From Benincasa hispida (lineage: Eukaryota; Streptophyta; Magnoliopsida; Cucurbitales; Cucurbitaceae), in contig NC_052360.1 in the NCBI RefSeq assembly GCF_009727055.1, positions 68,035,748 to 68,099,747 of the forward strand: a stretch of DNA of 64,000 nucleotides. Reading direction: 5' to 3'. Of this stretch, positions 23,858-35,886 are shown one piece after another. Position numbers and translations under genes: made by a program. Below the pieces are notes generated by a model. It ran no database searches. It saw only the letters and a program-made list of their open reading frames with translations, and was not told where the DNA came from. Every line of letters begins with the position of its first letter. Position 1 is the stretch's first letter.

Positions 23858-24857
23858 TCTTGGTGAGGAGGTTTAAAAGATTGGTTCGAGATTGTCCGCA
23901 TATGGGCTACAGACTGCCTTCAAATGGAAATTTTCTATCACGGTTTGAATCTGTTCGCAGACCACTGCTAATGCGGCAGCCGCTAGTTGTCTTCTTGAAA
24001 AAAACTTACGAGCAGCGAAGAATATTCTGGACCGAATCTCCAAGAACCACGAAGATTTGAGGGAGAGTGACAAAGAATTAAGACTCAAAGATTCCGATGT
24101 AAATAATGGTGCCATTGTTTCGTTACAAGCCCAAATGACCGCAATGATGAATTTGATTCAAGGAATGGCGATCAGCAGCCCAACACCGCAAAGTGGGCCA
24201 ATTAATGCAATAAGTCAAAACACCGCAGGTGTGCGCGACTTGCTGTGATGGGCATGCGATGGAAGATTGCCCACAAAATCCACAGTCTTTTATATTTTGT
24301 AAAGAATAATCCCTTTTCAAACACTTACAACCCCGGGTGGAGAAACCACCCCAATTTTGCTTGGAATAATCAACAAAAAAATTTTCAATCTATGGCGAAA
24401 AAAGAAGGGCCACCAGGATTCTTCCAACGCAACAACGGTCAACAAAGCAATAAAGCACGTAGCTCACAACAACCAACACAATCTTTTTCTCTAGAGAGCC
24501 TATTGAAGCAATATATAGAGAAAAATGAGACAATGCTTCAAAGTCAGGCTACATCCATCCACAACCTTGAATTGTAAATGGGCTAGATTACGAATAAGCT
24601 AAAAAGCAGACCGCAAGGGGCGTTGCCAAGTTCAACCGAGCTTCTAGGGGGATCAAGTAAGGAGCAATGTCAGGTTGTGACATTGCACAGTGGAAAGTCT
24701 GTGGAGGGAGAAAAGAAGGATCAGAGTAGAACAACTTCCATCGCAACTGAGCTCGAGTTTTCGGTAATGCAAGAAGAAGAAAGAGAGAATGAAGTAGTGG
24801 AACCTGAGGTTGCGTCGACCTCAAAGTCAAATGAAACAGGAACCATGAAAGTCTAGT
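23858..24857 (+). pseudogene. Gypsy gag, 5'-truncated and frameshifted
   Basis: It begins at FKRLVRDCPHMGY, inside the gag domain, then shifts frame. 24057-24248 reads DVNNGAIVSLQAQMTAMMNLIQGMA; a zinc-knuckle remnant (CCDGHAMEDC) is readable near 24240-24280 in another frame. 24300-24577 reads WRNHPNFAWNNQQ and LLKQYIEKNETMLQSQATSI, matching the minus-strand gag at 20500-20180. 24623-24856 has the acidic linker. There are at least four frame breaks. Confidence 0.82.
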
Positions 24858-25080
24858 TACCACCTTTCCCTCGGAGGTTAAGAAAGAAGAAAAATGAAGG
24901 GGTACAGTACCAACGCTTCTTATCTATGTTAAAGCACCTATATGTTAACATCCCTTTCAGGGAAGTGATTGAGGAAATGTCTGCCTATGCCAAGTTTCTG
25001 AAGGACATGGTAACTAAGAAGAGAAGTGTTGGAAAATTCGCCACGGTGGATTAACACAAAGTTCCAAATCTATTATTCCA

Positions 25081-25512
25081 CCGAAGATGAGCGATACTGG
25101 GAGCTTCACTATTCCTTTCTCCATAGGAGGACTCTATATTGGGCAAGCCCTGTGTGACTTGGGGGCCAGCATAAATTTGATGCCGCCGTCAATCTTTCAA
25201 CAATTAAATGTGGGGCAACTCGTGCCCACATCAGTGACTCTCCAATTGACAGACAGATCTCTAGTTCATCCAGAAGGTAAGGTGAAGGATTTGCTGATCA
25301 CGATTGATAAATTTATTTTGCCAGCTGACTTCATCATCCTAGATTATGAGGCTGACAAAGATGTGCCCATCATTTTGGGGCGACCTTTCCTATCAATGGG
25401 TCGTGCTATAATTGATGTGCACAAGGGAGGAATCACTTTGAGCATAAACGGACATAAGCTCAAATTTAATATAATTCGTGCCATGAAATTCCCGGATGAG
25501 GAAGATCTATAA
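25081..25512 (+). pseudogene. Gypsy aspartic protease (nearly intact)
   Basis: A 141-codon open frame: GSFTIPFSIGGLY, ALCDLGASINLMPPSIFQQL (active-site Asp codon at 25156-25158), then DKFILPADFIILDYEADKDVPIILGRPFLSMGR. The whole single-domain retroviral-type protease is present without a stop. It is isolated from gag by stops upstream (24858-25060), so it is unlikely to be made as part of a polyprotein. Confidence 0.85.
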
Positions 25513-26193
25513 GATTCTGACAATGACCTGAATTTGATTGAAAAAGAAAAGTCTGATGAAGAGTGTGAAGAAGAGGATGCCAACGCATCCGTAGCTACCT
25601 GCAATGCGATCGTAGCAAAAAAAAAACAAAGAAGAAGGAACGATCGCAATGCAAGAAGAAGAACCAAAAGAAGAAAGAAAAACAATGCAACCTTCCCTTG
25701 TGGAACCACCAACACTTGAAATGAAGACCCTACCAACACATTTGTAGTACGCATTTCTGGGGCAGAATGAGAAGCTGCCAGTGATAATTTCCTCTGCACT
25801 CAACGTAGATCAAGAGAATGTGTTGATGAGCATTCTCAAGAAACATGAGCGAGCAATTGGCTGGACGTTCGCTGACATCAGAGGAATTAGCCCCGCGTAC
25901 TTCATGCATCACATTCATCTTGAGGACAACCACAAAGAAACTATGAAAAATTAGCGTAGACTTAACCCTGCGATGAAGGAGGTCGTCAAAAAGGAGATTA
26001 TCAAGTGGCTGGATGCGGGCATTATCTATCCCATTGTAGACAGCACGTGGGTCAGCCTCGTGAAATGTATGCCGAAGAAGGGTGGAATGACGGTAGTCCC
26101 CAATGAGAACAATGAATTAATACCGCAAAGAACCATCTCTAGATGGCACATATGTATGTACTACCGCAAATTGAATGCGGCCACAAAGAAAGA
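25513..26193 (+). pseudogene. Gypsy PR-RT linker and N-terminal RT fragment
   Basis: 25516-25720 encodes an acidic then Lys/Arg-rich linker. From about 25970 the RT N-terminus reads KKEIIKWLDAGIIYPI, WVSLVKCMPKKGGMTVV, NELIPQRT, YYRKLNAATKKD, typical of Athila/Tat RT. Coding stops at 26193, where a solo LTR interrupts it; RT resumes at 28847 with HFPL. A stop lies in the linker and several in 25730-25960. Confidence 0.82.
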
Positions 26194-28841
26194 TGTCACA
26201 TCCCGCTGCAGACCACCCTCTTAGCCTAGAGAAGGGCGTGACTGCAGCAGTTATCAACCCCTTAGGTTCACACTTACTGCGTAAAAACTCTTGCAGAATA
26301 ACTCTAATACAAATTATATGCAATGGGACAGCTGTAGGCCCACAATTTATTAGCTTAGAAACTTAATATGTTTAGAGTATTTACAACATTAGATTTACAA
26401 GTCCCAAAACCCTCAAACTCTAGTTCCTATACGAACAATAGTAACATGTGTACAATATTAACAGTAACCACCTAGCAAACGGTTACAAGTCTTTTCATCC
26501 TTTAGTGGTAGAGCAGATACTGAGCTGTCTTCAGAGGATTTGACTGCTACCTATTGGGGGGGGGGGGGGACAAAAACATTGGAAAACACGATGAGCTTAC
26601 GCCCAGTGAGTGACCGAGAAAACATAGTAAATTCTCATGATAATTTCAGAAAATAGTTTTATCTGAAATATAAACTTTTGCAGCATAAATAGTTTCCAAG
26701 CATAAATTGTATAAAATTGTTTTAAACATAAAACAGTAAAATCATTTCTCAAATCAAAGTAATGTATAACTGGTAAAATAATCCCAACACCAACTACTAG
26801 TCCAGAGAGAACCCTTTTCCTCAATCTCTGATTTTATTCACCTGTGGCCACATTAGGTACTACTGCTCAGATACCTTATCCTTGTACTTCAGTATCGAGC
26901 TACTAGAATACCTTCTCCAATGTACTTCAGTATCCCGTTGGCTTGGTACCTTCTCAAACGTACTTCAGTACCAATAGATACCTTCTCCTTGTACTTCAGT
27001 ATCTAGTTGGGTGGATGCCTTCTCCTTATACTTTGGCATCGCATTTTACCAAAATTATTTATAAACAACTTTTCTCTTTAAAGCATATACAATATAACAC
27101 ATATACAACATGACTTTAAAGATGATAATGCATGCTGGATAAAATCAATACATATACATATGTAAATAGTTTTTCAACAATATGCATGCGTTCCAAATCA
27201 CAATTCAAACTTGCTTGGAAACCACTTTATAAAACTAGTACGCATGAGAATATTTTCGCAAACATGCTTTCTGTAAAATATTTGTAATCAAAATAGTTTG
27301 AAACATTTTAATTTGAAAACATTTTAGTCACTCACCTCGAACTCTTAAGAACTTTTCACTCTAGTAGCTCTTTTTTTCACCCCTAGAATCCAGATTCAAC
27401 TTACAACTTAGATTACTCATAGTTCTGAACCTTATTTGGAAATACTTCCTTCTAAAACCTATTCTAAAATGTCTCAGGAATCTTACCCTAAACTTTCAGC
27501 TCAGAATTCTTCGTGGTTTGGCCAGAATCTCAAAATCACTGGCCCAGATTGATCCGACAGTCTGACCCTTCGGCCTTCTTCTCAACCTCTAGCCCAGTTC
27601 CTTTGAGCCTTTTCCTTCAGTAGCCCTACTCACTAGACTTTCAGAGCTTTCAGATGGCTTTAGAATCACTTCAAATGCACGAGTAGATTGGAAGATATCC
27701 TCGTCCAAAGTTGACAAATTTCTCTAAATCCTCACTGCCCTCTACTTTCTCTACGAAATTTATGATTTTTGTGTGATTTGAAAATGAAATCTCAACTCCC
27801 TATTTATAGGCGTTCAAATTGCTCATGGGATTGACAGCACCTACTTGGCTGCATGGCCAAATATTTAATCCTCCCTTTATCAACGTAAGCTGACTTCACC
27901 TTGGTTCAATGGGTTCTTCCCAAACGCATCCAACACAGTTTCTTAGGGTTTAAGAATTTCTCTTAATCGGACACCTAGATTTAAATTGACGTTTGCCCTT
28001 ATGTCTTCAAGCTTTGTTTGTATTCAAATTAGGGTTTTTAAATGCATAATCCACCCCAACGCGTCCAAATACATCGCCCAGAAGCTTGCTCGGCCGTTCA
28101 ATGCATAGGCGAGGCGTGGGCGTGACGTTTCAATCGGTCAAAGCAAGGTCGGTAGTGTCGCTCTCTCCACTTTCGGCAGTGTCGCTCTCTTCTAGTTTCT
28201 CTCCAACTTTCTCTCCACTCTCGCTCTCTTCAGCTTTCTCGCTGGTCTCGCTCTCTTCAAATTTCTCTCCAATCTCGCTCTCTCCAACTTTCTAGCTCAA
28301 AATCTCGCTCTCTCTACTCTCGCTCTCTCCCTCTTTCTCGCTGGTCTTACTCTCTCCCACCTCGCTCTCTCCCATTTTCTATCCAATCTTGCTCTCAATG
28401 ATCTCACTGATCTCACTCTCAACAATCTCGCTCTTAGCTACTGCAAATTGTTTGTCTCTATGTAACTTCTACAATTGTTTTTTCCAGATTTTCCCCAAAA
28501 TAATTTCCCATATTTTTCTCAGTTTTTCAATCCTTTCTTCAGCCATAATGTAGTTCACATAACTTCCCTATACTTAGCCAAAATTTTCCAAACTCAATTT
28601 CCATATTTTTCTTTTCAAATCCCCATTCCTTCTTCACCATTCCACACACACTTTCTCATCAACCTACTTATTATACAAATTTCATCACAATCTTACCAAT
28701 TAAAGCTCAACTTAAATTATTCAAGGAAAATCTACTTAACACTTAGAAATTTCCTTCCCCTTAACTTAGGATTTAACTTTCACTTAGTTAATTCCTTTTA
28801 TCACTTGCTTAAGTAAGGAAAATAAAAATCCGGGTTTCACA
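26194..28841 (-). repeat. 2.65 kb gypsy solo LTR inside RT, TSD AAAGA
   Basis: It begins TGTCACATCC and ends GGGTTTCACA on the plus strand, and is flanked by AAAGA at 26189-26193 and 28842-28846. Removing it rejoins RT reading (AATKKD to HFPL). A minus-strand TATA box (CTATAAATAG, 27801-27810) shows minus orientation. A CT-rich tandem array (28140-28450) lies upstream of the TATA box in element sense. It aligns with 43800-43958 plus 50890-53512. The G14 run at 26556-26569 is inside. No coding sequence; a Del/Tekay-type LTR is my guess. Confidence 0.88.
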
Positions 28842-28846
28842 AAAGA

Positions 28847-29480
28847 TCACTTCCCTCTGTCATTCATTGATTAAATGCTAGACAAACTAGCAGAGAATGA
28901 TTTTTACTACTTCTTGGATGGATATGTCGGGTAAAATCAAATCATGATAGCTCTTGAAGACCAAGACAAGACCACATTCACCTGCCCATATGGGACACTT
29001 GCTTTTCGCCGCATGCCGTTAGCCTCTGCAATGCGTCGAGCACATTCTAGAGGTGCATGATGACGATCTTTTTCAGACTTTCTCGAAGACTTAGTGGAAA
29101 TATTTATGGATGACTTCTCCGTTTATGGGAACACTTATGAAGTCTGCCTGGCCAATTTGGAGAAAATTCTGAAAAGATGTAAAGAGACAAACCTGGTGCT
29201 CAACTTGGAAAAATGTCACTTCATGGTGAAAGAGGGTATAGTGTTGGGACACAAGGTCTCCCAAGAAAGCTTGGAGGTGGACAAAGCAAAGATCGACACA
29301 ATTGAAAAGCTTCCACCTCCAACTAGCGTGAAGGCTGTGTGAAGCTTCTTGGGGCATGCTGAATTCTATAGAAGATTTGTTAAATACTTTTCTAAGATTG
29401 CACAACCACTGAGTGCGTTGTTAGAGGCGGACAGAAAGTTTGAATTTGACAACAATTGCCTCAATGCATTCTGAGTTTTA
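28847..29480 (+). pseudogene. Gypsy RT C-terminal part
   Basis: Resumes as HFPL, then YYFLDGYVG, DKTTFTCPYGTLAFRRMP, a frameshift, and EIFMDDFSVYGNTYEVCLANLEKIL. The catalytic FMDD box is intact, with its two Asp codons at 29109-29114. VLGHKVSQESLEVDKAKIDTIEKL, FLGHAEFYRRF and SKIA follow. Part of the segment before FMDD is garbled. Stops are seen at about 28873, 28931 and 29341. Confidence 0.84.
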
Positions 29481-29935
29481 AAAGATGCACTGATTACTGC
29501 GCCCATCTTGATTACGCCGGATTGGACACTGCTGTTCGAAATCATGTGCGACGCAAGTAGGTATGTGATGGGAGCCGCATTAGCGCAAAAAAGGAAAACT
29601 ATTTTGCACCCCATCGCATATGCTAGTAAAACTTTGAACCCTGCTCAAATCAATTATACCACCACTGAAAAAGAACTCCTGGCTGTGATTTTTGCATTGG
29701 AAAAATTTCGGGCATATATATTGGGAACCAAGGTACTCATTCACACTAATCACTCGGCAATCAAATATTTGATGACAAAGAAGGACGCAAATTCGAGGTT
29801 GTTCAGATGGGTTCTCCTCTTTCAAGAATTTGATATTGAAATAATTGATCGGAAGGGGACAGAGAATCAAGTTGCGGATCACTTGTCCAGATTGGAAAAT
29901 CCTGAGGTTGACCGAAATGAATCTGAGGTGAGTGT
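29481..29935 (+). pseudogene. Gypsy RNaseH domain
   Basis: The open frame 29508-30284 begins with FEIMCDASRYVMGAAL (first acidic residue), YASKTLNPAQINYTTTEKELLAVIFALEKFR (catalytic Glu), VLIHTNHSAIKYLM and ENQVADHLSRL. The usual T-D-H motif reads T-N-H, so one acidic position may be lost. The frame continues without a stop into the RNaseH-INT linker. Confidence 0.82.
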
Positions 29936-31257
29936 TATGTTTGCGGATGAGCAGCTATTCCACATAGAAGAATTTCCTTGGTATGTGGACATCATTAATT
30001 ACTTAGTTTGTGAACAATTCCTTGAAGATTACACCTACCATCAACGGAAGAAGCTCAAGAATGAATGCAGACACTATTATTGGAATGAGCTGAATCTATA
30101 TAAAAGAGGTGCAGACCAAATCATTCGACTATGCATACTAGATGCTACTCAACAATGCATATTGTCACCGTGTCACGATTTGCCAAATGGAGGGCACTTT
30201 GGAGGGCAACGTACTGTAGCCAAGTTTTGCAAAGTGGATTCTTTTGGCCTTCATGGTTTAAGGATGTTGCTGACTACGCAATGAAATGTGATCGTTGTCA
30301 ATGCATAGGCAACATGTCATGGAAGAATGCAATGCCAATGAATACTATCTTGGAGTTGGAACTATTTGACGTATGAGGGATTGATTTGATGGGACCAGTC
30401 CCTCCTTCAAACGGTAAGCATTATATTTTATTAGCCGTCGACTATGTCTCCAGGTGGGTAGAGGCAACTACATGCGCCACAAGTGATGCAGCGGTAGTCT
30501 CCAAGTTCTTGAAGAAAAATATTTTCACTCGTTTTGGCACTCCCCGTGCCATCATAAGTGATGAAGGATCACACTTTGTCCATCATAATATCAAGGAGCT
30601 GCTGTGCAAGTCTAATATCCTCCATAAAGTGGCCACCGCATACCATCCGCAAACGAATGGCCAAGCTGAAGTGTCCAATCGAGAAATTAAATTGATACTT
30701 GAAAAGGTAGTAAATCCTTCACGAAAAGACTGGGCAACAAAGTTTGACGAGGCGTTGTGGGTACACCGGACCACATTTAAAACACCCATTTGTATGTCCC
30801 CCTATGCATTGGTATTTGGTAAGGCGTGTCACTTACCTTAGAAGCTGAAAATAGGGCACTGTGGGTGGTAAAGAAGCTAAATTTTAGTTTGAAGAAGGCA
30901 GGGGAAGCGCGGAAAATGCAATTGGTCGAGCTAGAAGAATGGAGGAACAACGTAAATGAAAATACGAAGATTTACAAAGAGTGCACCAAGCACTGGCATG
31001 ATCAATGCATATCAGTAAGAACCTCCAAATCGGGCAAAAAGTCTTGCTTTTCAATTCACGTCTGCGACTCTTCCCGAGAAAGCTAAAGTCACGTTGGTCC
31101 AGACCGTTCATAATTCGACAAGTACTTCTGCATGGTGGTGGAATTATCAAATGACGACGAAACCAACATATTCAAAGTCAATGGGCAGCGAGTAAAGGCA
31201 TACCATGGAGAAGACTGGCATCGCCAAGTCGAATCCATGGAACTAAGAGACTTTGAA
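29936..31257 (+). pseudogene. Gypsy integrase, core nearly intact
   Basis: The HHCC zinc domain is split over two frames: CHDLPNGGHFGGQRT (end of frame 29508-30284) and YAMKCDRCQ (30131-30376). The core reads [11 protein letters not shown] with the first Asp at 30383-30385; a TGA at 30374 replaces the usual Trp. [11 protein letters not shown] has the second Asp at 30560-30562, and [10 protein letters not shown] the Glu at 30668-30670, an exact D-35-E spacing. [20 protein letters not shown] ends the core; a degraded C-terminal domain follows to about 31257. Confidence 0.87.
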
Positions 31258-32489
31258 TGAAGAAGGAAGTAGGTGATCCCTGCGTTATCAAATGATCGCA
31301 ACTTATAGGGACGCACGTTTTGGGAAACCTCAAGTCTTCAACTCTTTTCTCCACTACTCGAAATTTTTACCATCTTTTCAATTCTGATTTATCCTTACTT
31401 TACTATCACTATCGTTTTTAGAAAAAAAAAAAAATTGCGATAACGATTTTTATTTTGTTTAAAATAATTTGATCCTCTCTTTGTTTTTCTTACAATGATC
31501 GAGGCACTGGATTGCGAAAATGTTACGCGAAGCAACACTTATCTTATTACATCACCGCACCCAACGAAGAGTGATCGCCGCAACGATGGATGCATCAATA
31601 CAATGCAGGTGACAACACAAAAATTTTGGGGTGTACTCTTTCTTAGCTCTATTTCCAATTTTGCGCTATCACATTGCATTTTAGTTTTCAAAATTTTATC
31701 ATCGCATCCTCTTTAATCACCACAATCATTTAGCATAGATAAATTTATTGAGTTACCGCGTTCTGTTTCTTATCCAAGTATAATTTCAATGATGATAAAA
31801 ATATACTTCTATCTTTCGTATACACTAGAGTCAACTTAGTCTTAAAATAGTTACCTCATGAAATATTTCTAGAAGTTAGGGGTTTGCTAGCTTCCTTTCA
31901 AACTCTCTTTACAAGCATTCTATGACCATCACATGACCTATTTTAACTTCTTTTGGCAAGGAGGACAGTGCCACTTTTTAAATTTGGAGGTGAGGTATTT
32001 ATTTTTGACCTTGCCATCTTCTAGAAAAAAAAAAACATTTTTGAGAATAACAACTCCACTGTCAATGCAATGGGAAACCCTTGCTAATAAGAGTTAAGTT
32101 GTGAAAGGCACTTACCCGTAGTTGGATGTCCATATGACACACGTGGGGGAAAGCCAAAACGAAGGCAAGACACTCGCATCAGCGTAAGGTCAGAAAAAAA
32201 TAGCAATGAAGAAATTTTTTGTGCAAGGATAAAATCATTTGACACCCCGGAAGAAAATTTTCTTTTAAAATAAATCATACGATGTTCCGAAATTTAGTAA
32301 AGTCCTTTTGAAAGTTAAACTTGCAATCCCTAAGTCTTAGAAATATTTTAAGAAGAGACTTGAATAAGACTTGAGAAAATTATGGTATATAAGATTTGAA
32401 TGAAGTATCCTTGAGAAATCTAGGGAAGAAAACTTTGTGGTTACTTGCTAAAGGAATCTTTAGCTTATACTTGAGGACAAGCATTGTTT
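31258..32489 (+). other. Gypsy 3' untranslated region
   Basis: Non-coding stretch after INT, ending with CTTGAGGACAAGCATTG. It is matched in reverse by 18027-18700 of the gypsy-A element. Frames such as 31495-31716 have no recognised product. Confidence 0.65.
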
Positions 32490-32502
32490 AAATTTGGGGG
32501 TG
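32490..32502 (+). other. PPT of the plus-strand gypsy element
   Basis: AAATTTGGGGGTG directly before the LTR start TGATAACGGG at 32503. Confidence 0.85.
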
Positions 32503-33735
32503 TGATAACGGGTAGGAATGCACGTTATCATAGTGATAAGTTCTTAAACAATGTTGGATTGCGTTGATGAAATATGTTAAATTGCATCCATTAAGCATAA
32601 ATTCTATAATATTGCGGTCACATACGTCCAACGCATTAGAGCAGTTGATCTTTACATTTTTGTGTAGAATATGCGTTAACGCAATGCAGAGAAGAGTGGT
32701 GACGCTGGAGATCACCCAGGGCAGCTTGAGAAAGAACCTTGGGGTGTAAGAGCAGAGAGCGGGCCGACTCTCGCGAGAGCGAGATTATCTTTAGAGCACG
32801 AGTAGAAACAGTGTAAACACCTGACAGCAAGAAATTGCTACTAGGCTCTTTATTATACTTTCATTGTTATTTTGTACTCCATCTCATATATATTCAATGG
32901 AAGTTCTATTTCTACATCTGCTCACTCTCTTAATGCACATGAGTAGCTAACTTAGTTGAATGGGTTGAGAAGAACTAAGCTAACATGACCTATGAAGTTC
33001 ATCGCTTGCGATTGTCTTGTTGTATGCTGTGCTAAATACCTTTTAGATTTACTGAAGAGAGAATCTAAAGAAAGAACCTAATAACTCGAGAGAGTTAGGT
33101 TAGAATCTGAACTCAAAAGAGCAAGATTAGGTTTGCATAAACAAGAGATAGGGACTTAGAGATAAGCTCTGTTTGTCAACTTGCATCGCATGCATCCTAG
33201 GAATGAGAGTGATATTATGTGGTCGCATATTTGTGTGAATGTCATGTTGTCATCGCAGAAATAGAGATAGAGGTTTATGTGTAAACCCTGTAGACTTATC
33301 GCATATTTATCGCATGCGTTCTAGCCTTATAAGCCGTTGTATTGATGTCGAGAGGTGGTTTACTATTGTATGCATGTTGCATGATTGCAAAGCATGGATG
33401 CATTCTAGGAAGTGTTAGGCGAAACTTTCCTCAACCCGTTCACCGCATATTCATCGTATTTCCCGTTTACCAACTCTTTTCAAACTCTGTCGCATTCGTT
33501 ATTTATTTTCATCAACGCAAACAAAAAACCCAACGATTTATTCATTTAACTAGTTACCGCAAGTTTTCATAAAAATCACCAATGCAACTATTTTCACAAG
33601 TCTTTGTGTTTGACCTTGGACCTACCAGAAAACTCAAAGGAATTTACACTTGAATTCCGCTGGGGAAACTTGAGTGCACAACACAATCCATCAACGCATA
33701 TCATCTATAATTCCATTTAATAAAATAACGCATCA
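32503..33735 (+). repeat. Gypsy-A 3' LTR, shortened
   Basis: It starts TGATAACGGG and ends ACGCATCA. It matches the reverse complements of 16326-18013 and 21594-23270 in its start, the 'cgtaaataacagagag' region and the U5 tract ('gtttgaccttggacctaccagaaaactc'), but is about 450 bp shorter. The target duplication cannot be tested because the 5' end is gone. Frames inside are not genes. Confidence 0.82.
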
Positions 33736-35565
33736 AGGACGCCATGCACTTTTGGCATGGGTTCTTCTTCAATGCCCGCGCCTAAAGATAGGCATAGGCT
33801 CAAAATTGTCCATGGGAAGAAGTACTGACCTCTCACACGGCCAACAAAACCTTGGATTTACGTTGCAAGAAGATGGCCCACATTAATCAGAATGCCGTGC
33901 GCCATGCAATATGTGGCCATAAATCGATCCTTTGAAATGGTGTTGTCATGCGATGTTGGGATGAGTCGCCTTTTCACCAAATAGACCCAAAGGCACGCTT
34001 CTGGTAGTAGCTGGTTGGAGCGGAGGGTTCTTATGCCTGTTAGGGACAAAGTCCACTTGGTGCTCGGTTTCATTAATGTGTTCAACGCATTCTCCATATC
34101 TGCTTCTGTAGGATTATCAATCAATTTGTTACTTAGTGCTTTTGGGAAATTCTTCAACTGATAGAGTTGATTGATGTCCTCTTTGCTGAACGACGGTACC
34201 CTCCCTTTGACGACCACCGCATCTTCGATGATGTGGAGCTGGTCGTGGTAGAAGGCTCTCACTACCGATGGAATTACGATGGATGGACACTGGTAGAAAA
34301 CTTTCCACCCATGTTCCACCACAACGTTGGTGATGAGATTCGGTAGTGGCGCCGACCCAGGAAAGAAGCGCATTTCCATCTACAGATCATCATTTTCCTT
34401 TTTGTTGTTGGGCGCCTTCTGGTCGACGCAAGCTCGTTGCTCTCCACTTCTGCTTTGCCCTTCTTCTGAGCGGACACAAGCCGGGATTTTTGTCTTTGGA
34501 TGCGTTCCCGCGCCTTGCGTTGCTCCTCTTTTTCCTTTTCCCACTCTTCCACTTATTTTCTTTTCTACTCTCTGACGTGCTGAATATTTGCTTTGTGGTG
34601 TCTCTTCTTTTCCTCCTTTTCCTTCTTCCCCGCTTCTTCTTCTTCCCTCATTTCTCTTTCAAATTACTATGAGGCGAGCGTAATGCGCTGCTCATCCTCA
34701 AGCCTTCTTTTCTTTTTTTTTCTGCCCTTGCGTTGTCACGACGAACCTCCTCATCGTGAAGCTTTCTGGCCAAATCGCTGCGATGATTTGGCGCACCCGT
34801 GACATTTTCTCTTCCTTCTCCTCTAATTGTCTTTTTCTTTCATCCTTCTCCTCTGCTATGCGTTGGGAAAATTTTGGGTCACTTGTGGACCCTTGCGGCG
34901 CATTCTCCTTGCGACGCCGCATTAGAGGGGAGATGTCAGGATCTTCTTTGTCGTCCGATGCAATTAATCCGGTATGTGGCCATGAAGCTTGTAGTTGCAC
35001 TGATGATTTAGCTTGCGCTAACACCCCCTCTTCCACCCTTGCGGGTGTTGATTCTTCGTTGACATCTAAACTTTCCACCCGTTTCGTCCTTTATTCCTCT
35101 TTCTTCAGGCACTTCTCTTCTTGCCTGCACTGTTTTCTTTCACTTCTCTTCTTTTCTTTCTTCTTCTTCTCTAGCTGGGCGACTTCATCTTCTTCTGCCC
35201 GTTTTTCTTCATCTTTTCTCTTCTCCTTCTTCTCATCAGACTTCCCCGTCTGCTTCTTCGCCTCCATAACCTCCAAAATAGCCTTGATGGGTCCTTCATT
35301 AGAGTCTGTTGGGGCAGTAACCTTAGGATTCGAAATGGTCAGGGCCATTCTTCGCGAAGCCACCACTAACTCCTCCTCTGACGGCAGGGGCTGGTTCACT
35401 ACTCTGGCCTCCGGTAACCCTCCATCCTTCTCTAAATTGCTTTGAATGCTCCCGAATACCTCTTTATCATCCTTCCGTTTCAGTTCACTCTCGGTTGGAG
35501 GTACTGGGAGCACCACCTCAAGTCTAGTGACAGGGGCACTCTCCGTGCTTGGCCCCTCACAGTTG
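33736..35565 (-). pseudogene. Lys/Glu-rich ORF with putative plant transposon domain
   Basis: Read from 35565 down, a highly charged region (35565-35091, then 35078-34698 after a stop, then 34552-34274) contains long K/E/R runs such as KKEKRKDEEKRAEEDE, which predict coiled coil. The C-terminal part (34379-33858) reads GWKVFYQCPSIVIPSVVRAFY, FSKEDINQLYQL, KWTLSLTGIRTL, YLVKRRLIPTSHDNTISKDR and INVGHLLAT. This resembles the 'putative plant transposon protein' domain found as an extra ORF in Athila/Ogre-like elements. Three or more frame breaks. Function unknown. It is cut by LTRs on both sides. Confidence 0.72.
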
Positions 35566-35886
35566 GTGGAATGAACACATACTAGTGGGATCAATGCAAG
35601 GTTGGTGGAATGAACGTTCACCTTTGCGATGGAGAGTTGTTTCCGCATGCAGTCGTTTATGCGGTAGTCAAGTTTCCACGTTTGCATCCACTTCCTGCGT
35701 TAGCTACAAAAATAGAAAATTGAACACATAATAACGCATAATAATAAGTTAGCTGAGATTCTTAATGATGAACACCGCAGGTTAATTTCTTATGAATTCC
35801 TAACATAATTGCAGTATATTCTGCTTAACAGTCCTCATAATTCTAAATAAAAGGCCTAAGATGACATGCATTTCCGCCTATCATCA
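35566..35886 (-). repeat. Gypsy-C 3' LTR fragment
   Basis: On the minus strand it starts TGATGATAGGCGGAAA at 35886 and follows the first ~300 bp of gypsy-C LTRs (compare 36436 on). It then runs into the transposon-domain ORF near 35565, so most of this LTR is deleted. A GGTTGGTGGAATGAAC word occurs twice at 35561-35612. Confidence 0.72.

Larger units (their letters stand above)
23858..33735 (+). mobile_element. Gypsy Athila/Tat-like element, 5'-truncated, plus strand
   Basis: Order gag-PR-RT-RNaseH-INT-PPT-LTR identifies Ty3/gypsy. Gag starts mid-domain and no 5' LTR or PBS is present. The RT is split by a 2648 bp solo LTR with a perfect AAAGA duplication. The 3' LTR (32503-33735) belongs to the gypsy-A family but is shorter (1233 bp). 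It is the only copy in the window retaining all gypsy pol domains, though none is open throughout. Confidence 0.85.

Noticed and set aside
25344..25799. 151-codon minus-strand frame opposite protease
   Set aside because: Shadow of the protease and acidic linker on the plus strand.
34756..35445. 229-codon plus-strand frame, Ser/Phe-rich
   Set aside because: It is the antisense shadow of the Lys/Glu-rich minus-strand ORF: AAG/GAA codons read in reverse give CTT/TTC.
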